From Vreelandella sulfidaeris (lineage in GTDB: Bacteria > Pseudomonadota > Gammaproteobacteria > Pseudomonadales > Halomonadaceae): a stretch of 64,000 bases of DNA. The translations under genes were made by a program, and so were the position numbers. The notes beneath the pieces are model-generated. The model saw only the letters and a program-made list of their open reading frames with translations. It was not told where the DNA came from and did no database searches. Location of the stretch: positions 1,674,001-1,738,000 of the forward strand of contig AP019514.1 of the NCBI GenBank assembly GCA_007182875.1, given 5' to 3'. Of the stretch, positions 22,089 through 31,501 are shown piece after piece (positions within the stretch are counted from its first letter, which is position 1; the number at the start of each line of letters is the position of its first letter).

Positions 22089-22713
22089 TATAACCATGAA
22101 ACTTCTGTCTGTTCTGCCATTTCTAACGCGCCATCTACCTCTATCCCTAGATACCTGACAGTGCTTTCCAGCTTCAGGTGACCCAGAGCAGTTGAACTGC
22201 CCTCAAGTTTTCGTACGGCGGTATATCAGCGAAGCTTTTGTACGACGCATCGTGTGCGTGCCATACGTTGACGCATCTAGACCTATTTCGGTGATCCAGG
22301 CTTTTTACAATACGGGCATATTGGCGCGTTGAAAGATGCTTTGCGCTATTGATTTGGCTGGGAAACAGGAAGTCTTCGCTTTGAGCTGAGCAAGCTGTAT
22401 CCAGTCGATAATAGCGATGCGAGTTTGCTCGGTAATTTCGAACTGGACAGGCCGATGAGTCTTTGCTGCATCACAATGGCTCGTGGGGATATGCACGCAC
22501 CATGGGCTATATCCCGTACTCGTAAATTGACAAGCTCGTAGCCCCGTAATTTGCTATCGATGGCTAAATTGAAGAGGGCAAGGTCTCTCGTCTTTTCGCA
22601 AGTTGTAGCCGAACACGGATGGCCCAGATATCTCTGAGACGTAGAGGTGTCTTCTGCCCAACCAACTTGCCTTTATTCCGAAGTGTAAAGGACATTTCAG
22701 TCGAAACGTTCAT
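22088..22713 (-). CDS. Tyrosine recombinase/integrase, multiply frameshifted
   Basis: Recombinase of the short plasmid/integron-like tyrosine type (about 205 residues). From ATG 22713: LRNKGKLVGQKTPLRLRDIWAI, VRLQLAKR, then in other frames DLALFNLAIDSKLRGYELVNL (first catalytic Arg region), THRPVQFEITEQTR, HLSTRQYARIV, THTMRRTKASLIYRRTKN (His-x-x-Arg) and LKLESTVRYLGIEVDGALE with the nucleophile Tyr. At least four frame changes. The density of breaks is higher than in core genes, so it may be truly decayed, but the window-wide indel problem prevents a firm statement. It may have mobilised this accessory segment. Confidence 0.75.
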
Positions 22714-23184
22714 GGCATGATCCTCCATCAGGTGGAGGTCAAAGAATGGCTCAATAAATGCTCGTCATGTGCTAAGGTTAATTTACAGTCGGGGCTCGAC
22801 CCTGAGAGGACATGCTGGCACAAGCAGCTGCCAGTGTAAGCATCAGGCCAAATGATGGTATTTATACTGCCAAGCATAACTATAGTTATTTTTGGCGGCA
22901 CATGGTACGGCCTAATTAACAAGCAATCAAATTCAAATCAAAAAACATGCTGGGTAACTAACTATCATATAAAAATCATTAGCCATCTACATTAAATGTA
23001 ATTTTGCAGTATTCTAATTTCTGGTAGTTAAAAATAGTACTCCGACGGTTTGATGCTATCTTTATACGAGACTATAAGAAATAGTGCGTGATTTATAAAT
23101 GTAAGTAGATAAAAACTAGAGAGGATTTGACGGTGAGCGATAAAGGGCTACTTCTAGTGCGTCTACGGAAAACTAAGAGAGGCC
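22714..23184. other. Gene-free AT-rich stretch
   Basis: About 470 bases between the recombinase start and a divergent membrane-protein gene. No convincing coding sequence, tRNA or repeat seen; presumably holds the promoters of both genes. Confidence 0.5.
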
Positions 23185-24071
23185 ATGTTTATGCACCCAC
23201 TAGGTACGTACCTTCGGCTCGCATTGATTATTGCCATTGTATCCGTTCTTACTTCTGCGCTGCTCTTGCTGTTTGGTCTAACCCCTTGGGCCTATGGATC
23301 CACCCGAAGAGGATTTTATGGAGCACGTAGGATACGTTGCAACGCTATCTGCTGCCGTATCAGGAATATTTGCTCTAATGGTCGGCGCTGTTGCAATTAT
23401 TGCTGTTATTATCGCTGAGCGAGCAGAAACTAGAGCTATAGAGCAATTAAAGGTCGACATATCACGACTCTGGATGACTTTGCATTCTCTTAGAAATAGA
23501 GGAATATTGTATACCCCACCTGAAGCGGTGAATGGTGACATCGATCTATTTGCAGAGGAACGAGAAGCGCTTCATAGCGTTCTAAATAGTCCCACCGGGT
23601 TCTCTTTGTATGCGTGGCAGGCTAAACACTCAGAGCGTGGTTTTAAAACGCTGACGGCAGACCTCGCCGGGTTAATAAACTTGTTAACTTTGAAGCAGGA
23701 TGGCGGTCAAGCACTATTTAATACCATATCCATCAGGGCGAATAAGACAGCAGACTTAGTCGCTGCATTGACTGACCATGATATGGCCGAGATGGCCGCA
23801 GTCGTCAAAAACTAGGCACTGGGTTAGATCAGGCTCGCAGCGTTGCACAGTCTGATTTTATTGCCGATTTTTACGAGAGTGGGTCAGATCTTCTAATGCG
23901 GATCTGCACCCGCCAAGCCAAAAGAATATTGACGATGCGGCGGCTGTGGCTTTAAGGACTATTGGTGGTGAAGCAGACAAGACGGTAAGGCACTTTGGAG
24001 AAAAGGCTATGACCGGTGATGAAAATGATGTGGCGACATGGCATGTTGATTTCGAAGCTAGACCTAGATGA
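23185..24071 (+). CDS. Two-helix membrane protein with soluble C-terminal domain, unknown function
   Basis: ATG at 23185 after AAGAGAGG. About 295 residues when repaired: a first membrane helix (YLRLALIIAIVSVLTSALLL), a second one in another frame (ATLSAAVSGIFALMVGAVAI then IIAVIIAE), then a charged helical part (ERAETRAIEQLKVDISRLW, TPPEAVNGDIDLFAEEREAL) and a soluble tail SQKNIDDAAAVALRTIGG, HFGEKAMTGDENDV ending at 24071. Frame changes near 23305, 23814 and 23890. No family recognised. It lies in the accessory segment with the HEPN-motif gene. Confidence 0.55.
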
Positions 24072-24562
24072 AAAGCGCGAAAAGTAAGTTCATCAGGAGA
24101 GATGTACAGCTCTCACTGCAACCGACCATTCGCTGCGTGTCCGGCGACAATAGTCCGAAGTTGAACGGCAGAATTAGGACGCGCGCAAGGAATTGAAAAT
24201 AGTATGTCAGAGTCGATTTGAGTTATTTACCCAATAATTGCAAAAAGCAAGTAAATGACATCCCTCTTTCGTGCCGAACGCCTTTGACAGCTCACGCAAA
24301 ACACTATATTAGTTTTAACTAAATAGCCGCTTCTGGCCGGAAACGGAGGTTAGGTCTATGCTGATCAATGGTAGTTATAGTTCATGTTTCTTATGGTCTT
24401 CCTGGAAGTTTCTTGCCTATTTACCGATCTTAGGTTTTAAGGTTTTGATAAATATTAATTATAACAATACATTGATTTTATGAAAAACGCGAAGTTGCGT
24501 ATATTGGTCTTAGATCTGGATGAGGTTTTAAAATAATTCCCATCGCGCTTTAGGAGATTGCG
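24072..24562. other. Gene-free AT-rich stretch
   Basis: No coding sequence, RNA gene or long repeat could be supported in these 490 bases. Confidence 0.45.
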
Positions 24563-25053
24563 ATGAAATTATCGATTGCAAATACATTTTTGATATTCAT
24601 TGTCGTCTTGGCGCTTTAGGCTGCCGTATCCTACGCGGCCTACTTTTATTTCCAAGATTGGGTTGTGCTTGGACAGTTTGGGAGTTTGTTTGGGGCTGTT
24701 AACGCTCTTTTGCTGGCTTGGCATTTGCTGGGGTTGTGACGACTTTGTTACTTCAAATGAAAGAGATTGATGCGACACGCAAAGAGGTATCAATAACAGC
24801 AGAGCTGCTGCACAAGCAAACAGCGATCTTGGTATCCCAAGCACGTTTTCTAGAGCTTCAAGAGGGTGTTCAATATAGGCAGTTGCAAACTTTAGGTAAT
24901 CAGCTTCGTGCTGAAATACTCCAGTTTATGTGGCAAGCGGAGAAAAGTAAGTTAGAAGGTATAGAAGACCCCAATCAAGAAAAAGTTATTCGGCATAATA
25001 TGAAGCTATACGAGGACAAACTTAATTCAATATTTTCATCGCCATTTGGCTAA
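24563..25053 (+). CDS. Small membrane protein with coiled coil, unknown function
   Basis: ATG at 24563 preceded by AGGAGA. About 163 residues: first membrane helix (IANTFLIFIVVLAL), AVSYAAYFYFQDW, a second helix after frame repair (GQFGSLFGAVNALFAGLAFA), then a long charged helix (QMKEIDATRKEVSITAELLH, QLQTLGNQLRAEILQF). A TAG at 24617 lies in frame at codon 19, and one base is missing near 24713. The layout resembles small inner-membrane proteins of mobile regions; function unknown. Confidence 0.55.
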
Positions 25054-26211
25054 TGTTTTAGATTAATTGACTATAGATGTTATGCCCAATAGATATCGAA
25101 ACTGGGTGGCGCATATAGAGAGCCGACTGAGTGTATAACAAGGTCAGGCACCACGACGGTTTTGCCTCGACTAAAAGCCGCGCATGCTGGCAGCATTATA
25201 TTATTTTCGCCTAAAAAGACCGCTTCTGATCGATAACAGATATAGAAATTACTCACCAATCATGATCATAAGTCTAATTGCTGCAACTTTGTCAAAGCGC
25301 AGCTAGGGGCTCAATATGACGCCTTACAGAATATTTTTACGCTTGCTTTGGCGCGAGGATGGCACACGCAAAAATAGGGACCTACGCGTTAACGTTAGCC
25401 CTCGATATTCTGGTGCGCCCGCAGGATGAACCTACGAGACTCGGCTTCGGAGGTTGCCTTTGAGTGCGATTTCCATGGGCATCGTCACTGGAAGGTAATT
25501 TAAATAATATTAATTCAATACTTAAAATGAAAATTGCTATCTATCGGCTATGTATATCACACCAATTAACACTCGGTTGCATCCATCTATAACTCAAAAG
25601 GGAGACATAGCGTGATTTTAATAAATATTAATTCAGAAAATTTGGCCCTTGGCCATCATGCAAAGCAATAAGATCTTATCGCACAGTTACACTGCCCGAA
25701 AAAGCGAAGCAGTATAAACATTGGGGCCTTGATGGTTGAATGCCGTCGAAATTCAGTAGCTTAGCTTCGTACGAACACTGCCTGAGCTAGACAATTCGGC
25801 GTTAATAATCGCTTCATAAGCTCATTTACACCCCGTAAACTCCGTTTTTCGCTGAATTTTCCTTGTCTAATCTTTGCTCGCCAGCTTTTCGCACAAATCC
25901 TAGAAAGGTATCCACTCCGAGAGTCTTCCGGCAATCTCTGCCTACTCTCAATTAAATATTTTTAAACCTTTATTAAAGTTGTGATTAGTAGCTAACATTA
26001 ACATGCGCAAACCCAATAAAAGATAGCCATAATTTGCTGACTCTATTTGTGAACACTACACTGATTTTGTGAGCTTAATTGCTACGTAATAGCTATTGGT
26101 CAATTACTTACTATTGGCTTTAAGTCCAGAATCATATGTTAATTATTGTGTTATTAAACACAATAATAACTTAGGTATTGGATAAAGCCACATGTAAAAC
26201 AAGGAGATTTT
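25054..26211. other. Long gene-free AT-rich stretch
   Basis: More than 1.1 kb with no supportable gene on either strand, many stops in all frames. Only the short palindrome at 26143-26166 stands out. It may be decayed mobile DNA. Confidence 0.5.
26143..26166. promoter_or_regulatory. 10-bp inverted repeat upstream of first PRC-barrel gene
   Basis: TTATTGTGTT-atta-AACACAATAA, perfect arms with a four-base centre, 45 bases before the ATG at 26212; a possible operator. Confidence 0.45.
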
Positions 26212-27396
26212 ATGAAGGATTATAAATTGTTAAAAAGCTGAGTATAAGCCTTACAAGTCTTGGCGTAGCCAGCACATTTATTCTCGTTTCTGCAGCGCAG
26301 GCCCAGACAGATGATATAGCCAACCGGGCCGAAGCCGAGTTTCAGGAACTAGATCAGAACTCTGATCAGGTGCTGGATTGAATGAACTCAGCCCGCGCCT
26401 CGAAGAATCCCAAGTACAGGGTGGGCGCGAGGAGATTCTAGGTGAATATGATCAGGATGATGACCAGGCTTTGGATCAAGAGGAATATCATCGGCTTTTG
26501 GTCTTCATTACTGAGCAAGAGCGTGATGGGAAGGGAAGTCGTTGTTCAGGCTCAGCAGCCTCGGGTAGCCGTAGAAAGTGAACCGCCCGAAGTAAACGTA
26601 GACCCCGCCGAGCCACAAGTTTCTGTGCAGCAGATCTCGCCAAACGTAAGAGTGGAACCAGCCGGTCCAGACGTTACAGTCGACCAGAAACGACCAACCG
26701 TTATCGTTAGACAGCCTCGACCTGAAGTTACGGTGAACATACCCCAGCCTGAAGTCGAAGTGATTTTGCGTGATCCCGACGTGGACGTAGAAACGGGCCG
26801 GCCTGACGTTTCAGTTGAGCTACAGGAGCCTCGTGTCAATGTGAGCCAGGGCAGCCTGATGTCGACGTCCAGCGCTCCGAACCGGACGTGGCCGTACAAC
26901 CGGCAAAACCGCGTGTTGTGGTTGATGAGGAAGGCGAGGCCCAAGTATCAGTACAGGATGAAGGGCAAGCTCAGGTACAAGTAGAGAGTACAGGCTGATG
27001 TCGAAGTAGCCGACAACGCCGAACCTAACGTTGAAGTGGAATCCGCTGAAGGTGCACGCGTTCGTATCACTCCAAGCCCAGCAGCAAGCCTTGGATAATG
27101 TGCAAGTGGATACAATCTTGGATTCGATGATCTTGAACCAAGAGGGTGATGAGCTTGGTTCCGTTGCACTAATCGTGATTGAACGTAGCACAAACAACCC
27201 CGGCTTCGTTGTCGAATCTGATGAAAAGCGCGTCGTAATACCGCTTAATGAAGTGAGAGTTAATGATGACGACCAGCTTGTTTGGGCATCAAACAATACA
27301 CTGGAGCAAATGTCAGATTATCAATCTCAGAATTATACTGAAGTCCCTTCACAGGATGTCGACACCTTAGGCCAGCTAAGAACTGCTCAGCAATAA
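26212..27396 (+). CDS. Secreted EF-hand / nonapeptide-repeat / PRC-barrel protein
   Basis: ATG at 26212 after AAGGAG. Signal peptide ends at SAAQAQTDD. Two EF-hand-like loops follow (DQNSDQVLDWNE and DQDDDQALDQEE, ligands at positions 1, 3, 5, 9 and 12). Next comes a run of about thirteen nine-residue units of the form P-x-V-x-V-x4 (PEVNVDPAE, PQVSVQQIS, PNVRVEPAG, PDVTVDQKR, PEVTVNIPQ and others). The C-terminus is a PRC-barrel (ILDSMILNQEGDELGSVALI, KRVVIPLNEVRV). Single-base shifts occur near 26235, 26375, 26510, 26850 and 27000-27070. Probably a periplasmic Ca-binding protein; role unknown. A shorter paralogue follows. Confidence 0.7.
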
Positions 27397-27417
27397 TTCA
27401 TTGCTATAGGCTAGGCG

Positions 27418-27459
27418 CTCCCCTTCAAAAGTGCTGCAACAGAAGCCTTTGAAGGGGAG
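27418..27459 (+). terminator. Hairpin after first PRC-barrel gene
   Basis: CTCCCCTTCAAA at 27418 pairs with TTTGAAGGGGAG ending at 27459: 12-bp stem, 18-base loop, 21 bases after the stop. No T-tract, so termination is inferred. Confidence 0.5.
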
Positions 27460-27544
27460 TCTCGCTATTGCTGCATAGTAGTAACGTGGCCTTGCTTAAA
27501 AGACACGACAGTCGAGGTTTGTGAGTAAATAAAAGGAAGTCGAT

Positions 27545-28390
27545 ATGACGGATCATAAATTAGCAAGAAAGCTAAGAATGACGACAATGGGGGCTGCTAG
27601 CATTTTATTACTAGCGCCATTGGCGAATGCGCAATCGGAGGACACGGATAACGCCAAGGTCACGGTTGAATCTTCTGAGCCACAGGTCACGGTCCAAGAA
27701 GCCGAGCCTGAGGTGACGGTTGGTGACTCGGATCCTGACGTGACAGTCACTGATGAGCAGGAAGAAGCCGAAGTTGTCGTCGAACAACCCGAGCCTGAAG
27801 TTAATGTAAACATGCCGGAGCCGGAAGTAGAGGTTATAGAGGCTGAATCTGCGGAAGATGGCGAAGTTTCCCAAACTACCGTAGATGCGCAGGATGATAC
27901 TCAGGAAGAGCAGAAGTCCGAAGCCCAAGCAGAACAGCAGGCCGATACTCAAGCAGAAGAACAGCCTGATGCTCAATCAGAGCAGCAATCCGATGCTCAA
28001 GCAGAGCAGGAGCAGCCTGAGGTAATGGCTACCCAGGAGCCATCAGAACCTGAACCGCCGGAACAAAGCCCCTTGGACAAGATGCGTGTTGCACAACTTG
28101 AAGGGAGACTGTTTACAGCACAGAAAATGAAGAGCTTGGCTCCATTGAAAATGTAGTAATGGCCTATGACGGTAGCAATGCTGGCGTTGTCATCAGTATG
28201 GGGGCTTATGATTTTTTGAAAGTCAGGTCCTGATTCCCTTCAGCGAGCTGGAACTCACCGGTGATCAACTTGTATGGCAAACAAATAAAACCACGGATGA
28301 AATGGAGGATTCTGGTTACGAGGAAGAGGACTACGCCGACGTTTCCCCGCCGAGTACGAGCAGGTAAGCGATTTAAGAAATTCTCAGTAA
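27545..28390 (+). CDS. Secreted nonapeptide-repeat / PRC-barrel protein, paralogue
   Basis: Signal peptide MTDHKLARKLRMTTMGAAS... cleaved after ANAQS. Nine-residue P-x-V-x-V units (PQVTVQEAE, PEVTVGDSD, PDVTVTDEQ, PEVNVNMPE), then a very acidic Gln/Glu/Ala-rich linker of about 70 residues (QAEQQADTQAEEQPDAQSEQ) and a C-terminal PRC-barrel found by changing frame near 28106 (YSTENEELGSIENVVMAYDG, ESQVLIPFSELELTGDQLVW) ending at 28390. About 281 residues. It lacks the EF-hands of its neighbour. Glu-rich composition fits a halophile periplasm. Function unknown. Confidence 0.72.
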
Positions 28391-28402
28391 GACACCGTCA
28401 GA

Positions 28403-28442
28403 AATCTGGAGGAGACATCCTACGATGCGTCTCCTCCAGATT
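28403..28442 (+). terminator. Strong hairpin after second PRC-barrel gene
   Basis: AATCTGGAGGAGAC and GTCTCCTCCAGATT form a perfect 14-bp stem with a 12-base loop, 12 bases after the stop codon at 28390. No T-tract follows. Confidence 0.55.
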
Positions 28443-28461
28443 AAAGGTATCGCGATAGAGA

Positions 28462-28680
28462 TCAGCTACTGGTTTTGCCGGAAGCGACCAGCGTTGAAGG
28501 CATATTATTGTTCACGGACGCCACGATGGACGCCACGATGGACGCAAGAAAACTGATGCCAACGATCGCGATGAAACCACCTTGTCTTGCCGGCCACGCA
28601 AGCACTTGTTGGGCACCGTAATGGGTCAAGCCTGCGTACCGCCAGTAATATGCCCATTCACAGGATGAGGCTTGCTAAAG
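28462..28680 (-). pseudogene. Possible C-terminal remnant of a membrane permease
   Basis: Minus-strand reading gives LTHYGAQQVLAWPARQGGFI, AIVGISFLASIVASIV, ASVNNNMPSTLVASGKTSS then stop. The helix followed by NNNMPSTLV recalls the end of ArsB/NhaD-type ion transporters, but the segment is too short and no upstream part is visible. It contains a 12-bp tandem duplication (28516-28545). Weak call. Confidence 0.25.
28516..28545. repeat. 12-bp direct tandem repeat
   Basis: ggacgccacgat occurs twice in tandem and begins a third time; in the minus-strand reading it encodes the repeated SIVA in ASIVASIVA. Confidence 0.6.
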
Positions 28681-28763
28681 GCCAAGGAACATGGCTCGGG
28701 TAGTATTGAGAACATGCCCGTTAGCATAGCTTGCAAAAATAGTGAGCAAGATTAGCCCTATTT

Positions 28764-29501
28764 CTAGACGTCCTCCTCGATGTTGATGCATTCGATAGGC
28801 GCGATAGAAATTATGACCCCGCCAGCAAGGAACAAAAGGCTGGCGAAAATAAACTGGCTAGCCGAGTAGGTAAACAATGTCTGCGTGAGGCTTGATTGCT
28901 TGGCGGGCCAGAGGTAGGGAATCGATGGGACCAGAAACAAGATTGAGCCTATAACGAAACAGATGGCAGTGGCATTTAAAGTTGCAGGCCAACCAGTGTG
29001 CCGGCCTCGGTAATCTGAGTCACACTTATCGTCGCGCAGGCGGCAAACAGAGTACTGCCGATGATAAAACACCAAGCTCCCCAGGCTTCCTTGAGCACGC
29101 CGGGCAGGAAACAGATGCTACCGAGCAAGAACAGCAGGCTAGCAATCACGTAGCCTGTCGAAGTCAGGAACTCAAATATAGTCTTACGGCTAGATTGCCT
29201 GTTATGCCGGTAATAATTGATTGTCTCTGCCAGGTCCTGCAGCGTCACCCTAGGTATATCAGCGAACCGATGATGAACAGCCAAGCGGCTGCCGCGGAAT
29301 ACTTCTCAAACATGGGCAGAAAAGATGCTGCCCACGACGAAGCAAAGCGCGCCGGCGATGTAGGTGGAGGCATTTAACCCTCCCAGAAAAACTCTTCGTT
29401 CCAGTCTTATAGCTACGTCTTCGATTCGTGAAGTGATGGGCCATGAAAATCCTTGTTGTCACTTCCGGGTCGTTTTTCCTGAAAGCCCTCTGAAAAGCCA
29501 T
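28764..29501 (-). CDS. YrhK-domain membrane protein
   Basis: Reconstructed over three frames: N-terminal MAFQRAFRKNDPEVTTRIF, then RIEDVAIRLERRVFLGGLNA and repeated YrhK-like hydrophobic modules (STYIAGALCFVVGSIFFLP, AAWLFIIGSLIYLGVT, SLLFLLGSICFLPGV, AWCFIIGSTLFAACAT, NATAICFVIGSILFLVPSIP), ending in IAPIECINIEEDV. Frame changes near 29010, 29260 and 29440. About 245 residues, at least six membrane helices. YrhK-like proteins are uncharacterised inner-membrane proteins; no role can be assigned. Confidence 0.65.
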
Positions 29502-29667
29502 GTGAGCAAAGGGTAGTATAGTGGGTGATTTGTCATCCACTTCATCCCAAGGCATCTAACAGTGCTTTAAAGCTAACGTATCGTTTGTGTATTGACGCTG
29601 CGGCAGTAGGTGGAAACGCAAGCCTGCGACAGCGGCTGGGTAGGCTTGCCGGCCCTTGTGAGCCGGC

Positions 29668-30225
29668 TTAGTCGGGGAAGGTCCCTGAGACTAGGGGAGC
29701 GATGCGGGTACTGGCGTCGGTAAAGCCGATCAGTGAAATATCCAGGTCTATGCGGTCACCGCGTGGACCAATCATGCTGAGGGTTGCCGTACTGCCACTG
29801 CGGAGTTGTTGCAACATCGACGGCTCAATGGGCACGTCAGCACGGCACCCTTGCTCCAGGCAGACCTGATAGGGGAACTGGACTGGTTCACCGTTATCCA
29901 CACTCAATTGCAGGCCCGCGGCCAGACGTACCCCCAGCGGCACGAAGAAGCTCATCACCGGGTCATCGATCTGGGGCGGATAGTCGAGAATTACCTGCAT
30001 CAAGGGCTGGTCGCTGTCAGGTTGAGTGACCATTTGCACCATCGCACAAGGGGTCGGACCCTCGGCATTACGCTGACAACGAACCTCCCAGTCCTGGAAC
30101 GACTCGGTGGTGACACCCTCACCGGAAGCTGCCCCCGGTTGTTGTTGACTGAAGGCGTTGGGTGAAAACATTGAGATAGATAATAGCCCCATCATGCATA
30201 GGCTTCGCGTAAGACAGTGTGGCAT
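29668..30225 (-). CDS. Invasion-associated locus B (IalB) family protein
   Basis: Uninterrupted 185-residue secreted protein. Signal peptide (LCMMGLLSISMFSPNAFSQQ) followed by the IalB pattern: FQDWEVRCQRNAEGPTPCAMVQ, a paired-Cys beta protein, VPLGVRLAAGLQLSVDNGEP and YQVCLEQGCRADVPI. ATG at 30225 follows GGGAGA. IalB proteins are periplasmic, first described in Bartonella invasion but common in marine bacteria where their role is unknown. Confidence 0.88.
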   Translation of the reverse strand: MPHCLTRSLCMMGLLSISMFSPNAFSQQQPGAASGEGVTTESFQDWEVRCQRNAEGPTPCAMVQMVTQPDSDQPLMQVILDYPPQIDDPVMSFFVPLGVRLAAGLQLSVDNGEPVQFPYQVCLEQGCRADVPIEPSMLQQLRSGSTATLSMIGPRGDRIDLDISLIGFTDASTRIAPLVSGTFPD

Positions 30226-30388
30226 TGGCGTAATCTCCCGTTGGTTCGCTAATGGTTAATAATAATACCTACCATGCCTGTTTGTTCGCTTGAGGTCGAG
30301 TCCCGAAAGAGCAAGCCTCTGTTCGACGCTTGACGCTAAGGTCTAGTAAGCTTTGTTTTACTTTTGACAGTCGTGAGGATCTATCACC

Positions 30389-31419
30389 ATGACGCACGCG
30401 AGAATTCTGCAGCAAGGAACTATCCACTGCTTTCCTGCTGGGTTACGCGATGAGCAAGGAAGGCTGGTCAATGCCGAGGTATCCGCGGTGCTCTATGACG
30501 GCAAGCGGCTTATCTTGGCCAGTGATAAGCCGGTCCCTGGTGAGGGCCGCTCGGCGGTGTTTGCCATGCCGATGACTGAGCAGGGGCCGGATGACAGCCA
30601 GCTAGAGTACTTCACAACGCCGCTCATCAAACAAGCCGTCAAGTACGAGGACCTTTCCTTACGGCGGATGGTCGTTATGTACTGGCGACCACTGGCTTTG
30701 ATCGAATCGACAACGAGAGCCATTCCCTGAACGACTACAACCATTTGCTGATTTGGCCGTTGGGCGAACCTGAAAAGTGCAGGTAGTAGATCCCGACCCA
30801 CGCGATGGTGTTGAGGGTTCCTTGAGCTACGCACTAAGCTCGATGAAGCTGTTGGCTACCCTTACTACAAAGTTGAGGGGCTTGCCGCGGTACCTGGAGA
30901 GCGCGGCGATGGCTTGTTACTGTTCGGTATTCGCGAACAGGGCAGGCACATGATGACTTCACCTACGTAAGCCGTATCGTGGGTGCCCATTACGAAATTA
31001 GTGAAAGTGGCAACCTGGTGTTCATCGATAAAATGCGCGTGCACTATGCCTTCGACCCGGGCAACCATCCGGCGGTTCGTTACGACTGCGGCCTGTCGAG
31101 TCTGGAGTATGACCCTTACCATGGGCGCCTTTACTTGCTAAATAGCTTCGAGGTTGAAGAAGCGGGGAGGAACGCATCGGTGGCTATCTCTGGGAAGTCA
31201 GCCTGGGTGATTTCCATGCTGGAAGCAGTCCAACGCTGGTGACCACTCCCTCGGGCAGCCGCTGGAATTTGAGCATAAGGCAGAGGGCTTGCCGTGCTGG
31301 ACCATGATCGACTGTTTGTTGTTTACGACAACGATCGCCACCTCGGACTAGGGAGCGTCGACGAGCGCGACGAACGGCACGCCTGCGAGGCACCCTATAC
31401 CTTGTTACAGGCTTCCTGA
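30389..31419 (+). CDS. Hypothetical protein, possible beta-propeller
   Basis: Reconstructed across at least four shifts (near 30660, 30825, 30945, 31175, 31270), about 343 residues. Readable blocks: AEVSAVLYDGKRLILASDKP, LTADGRYVLATTGFDRIDNE, LNDYNHLLIWPLGEPEKVQV, SRIVGAHYEISESGNLVFID, CGLSSLEYDPYHGRLYLLNS, PLEFEHKAEGLAVLDHDRLF and VVYDNDRHLGLG. Recurrent short strands with Gly/Asp turns and no signal peptide suggest a soluble propeller-like fold, perhaps related to esterase-like or DUF3616 proteins; I do not recognise the family with confidence. Confidence 0.6.
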
Positions 31420-31501
31420 CTCCATGCCATCCCATCCATGCGTCTGCGCTTACTGTTACATCGATTGATCAAGTGCCGCTCGCAACTATTGAGGAGACAT
31501 C

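Noticed and set aside
26552..27296. Minus-strand open frames over the P-x-V-x-V repeats (Thr/Ser-rich)
   Set aside because: Shadow of the repeat array; the plus strand gives signal peptide, EF-hands and PRC-barrel.
28516..28545. Tandem 12-bp repeat as a regulatory iteron
   Set aside because: Only two and a half copies with no replication gene nearby.
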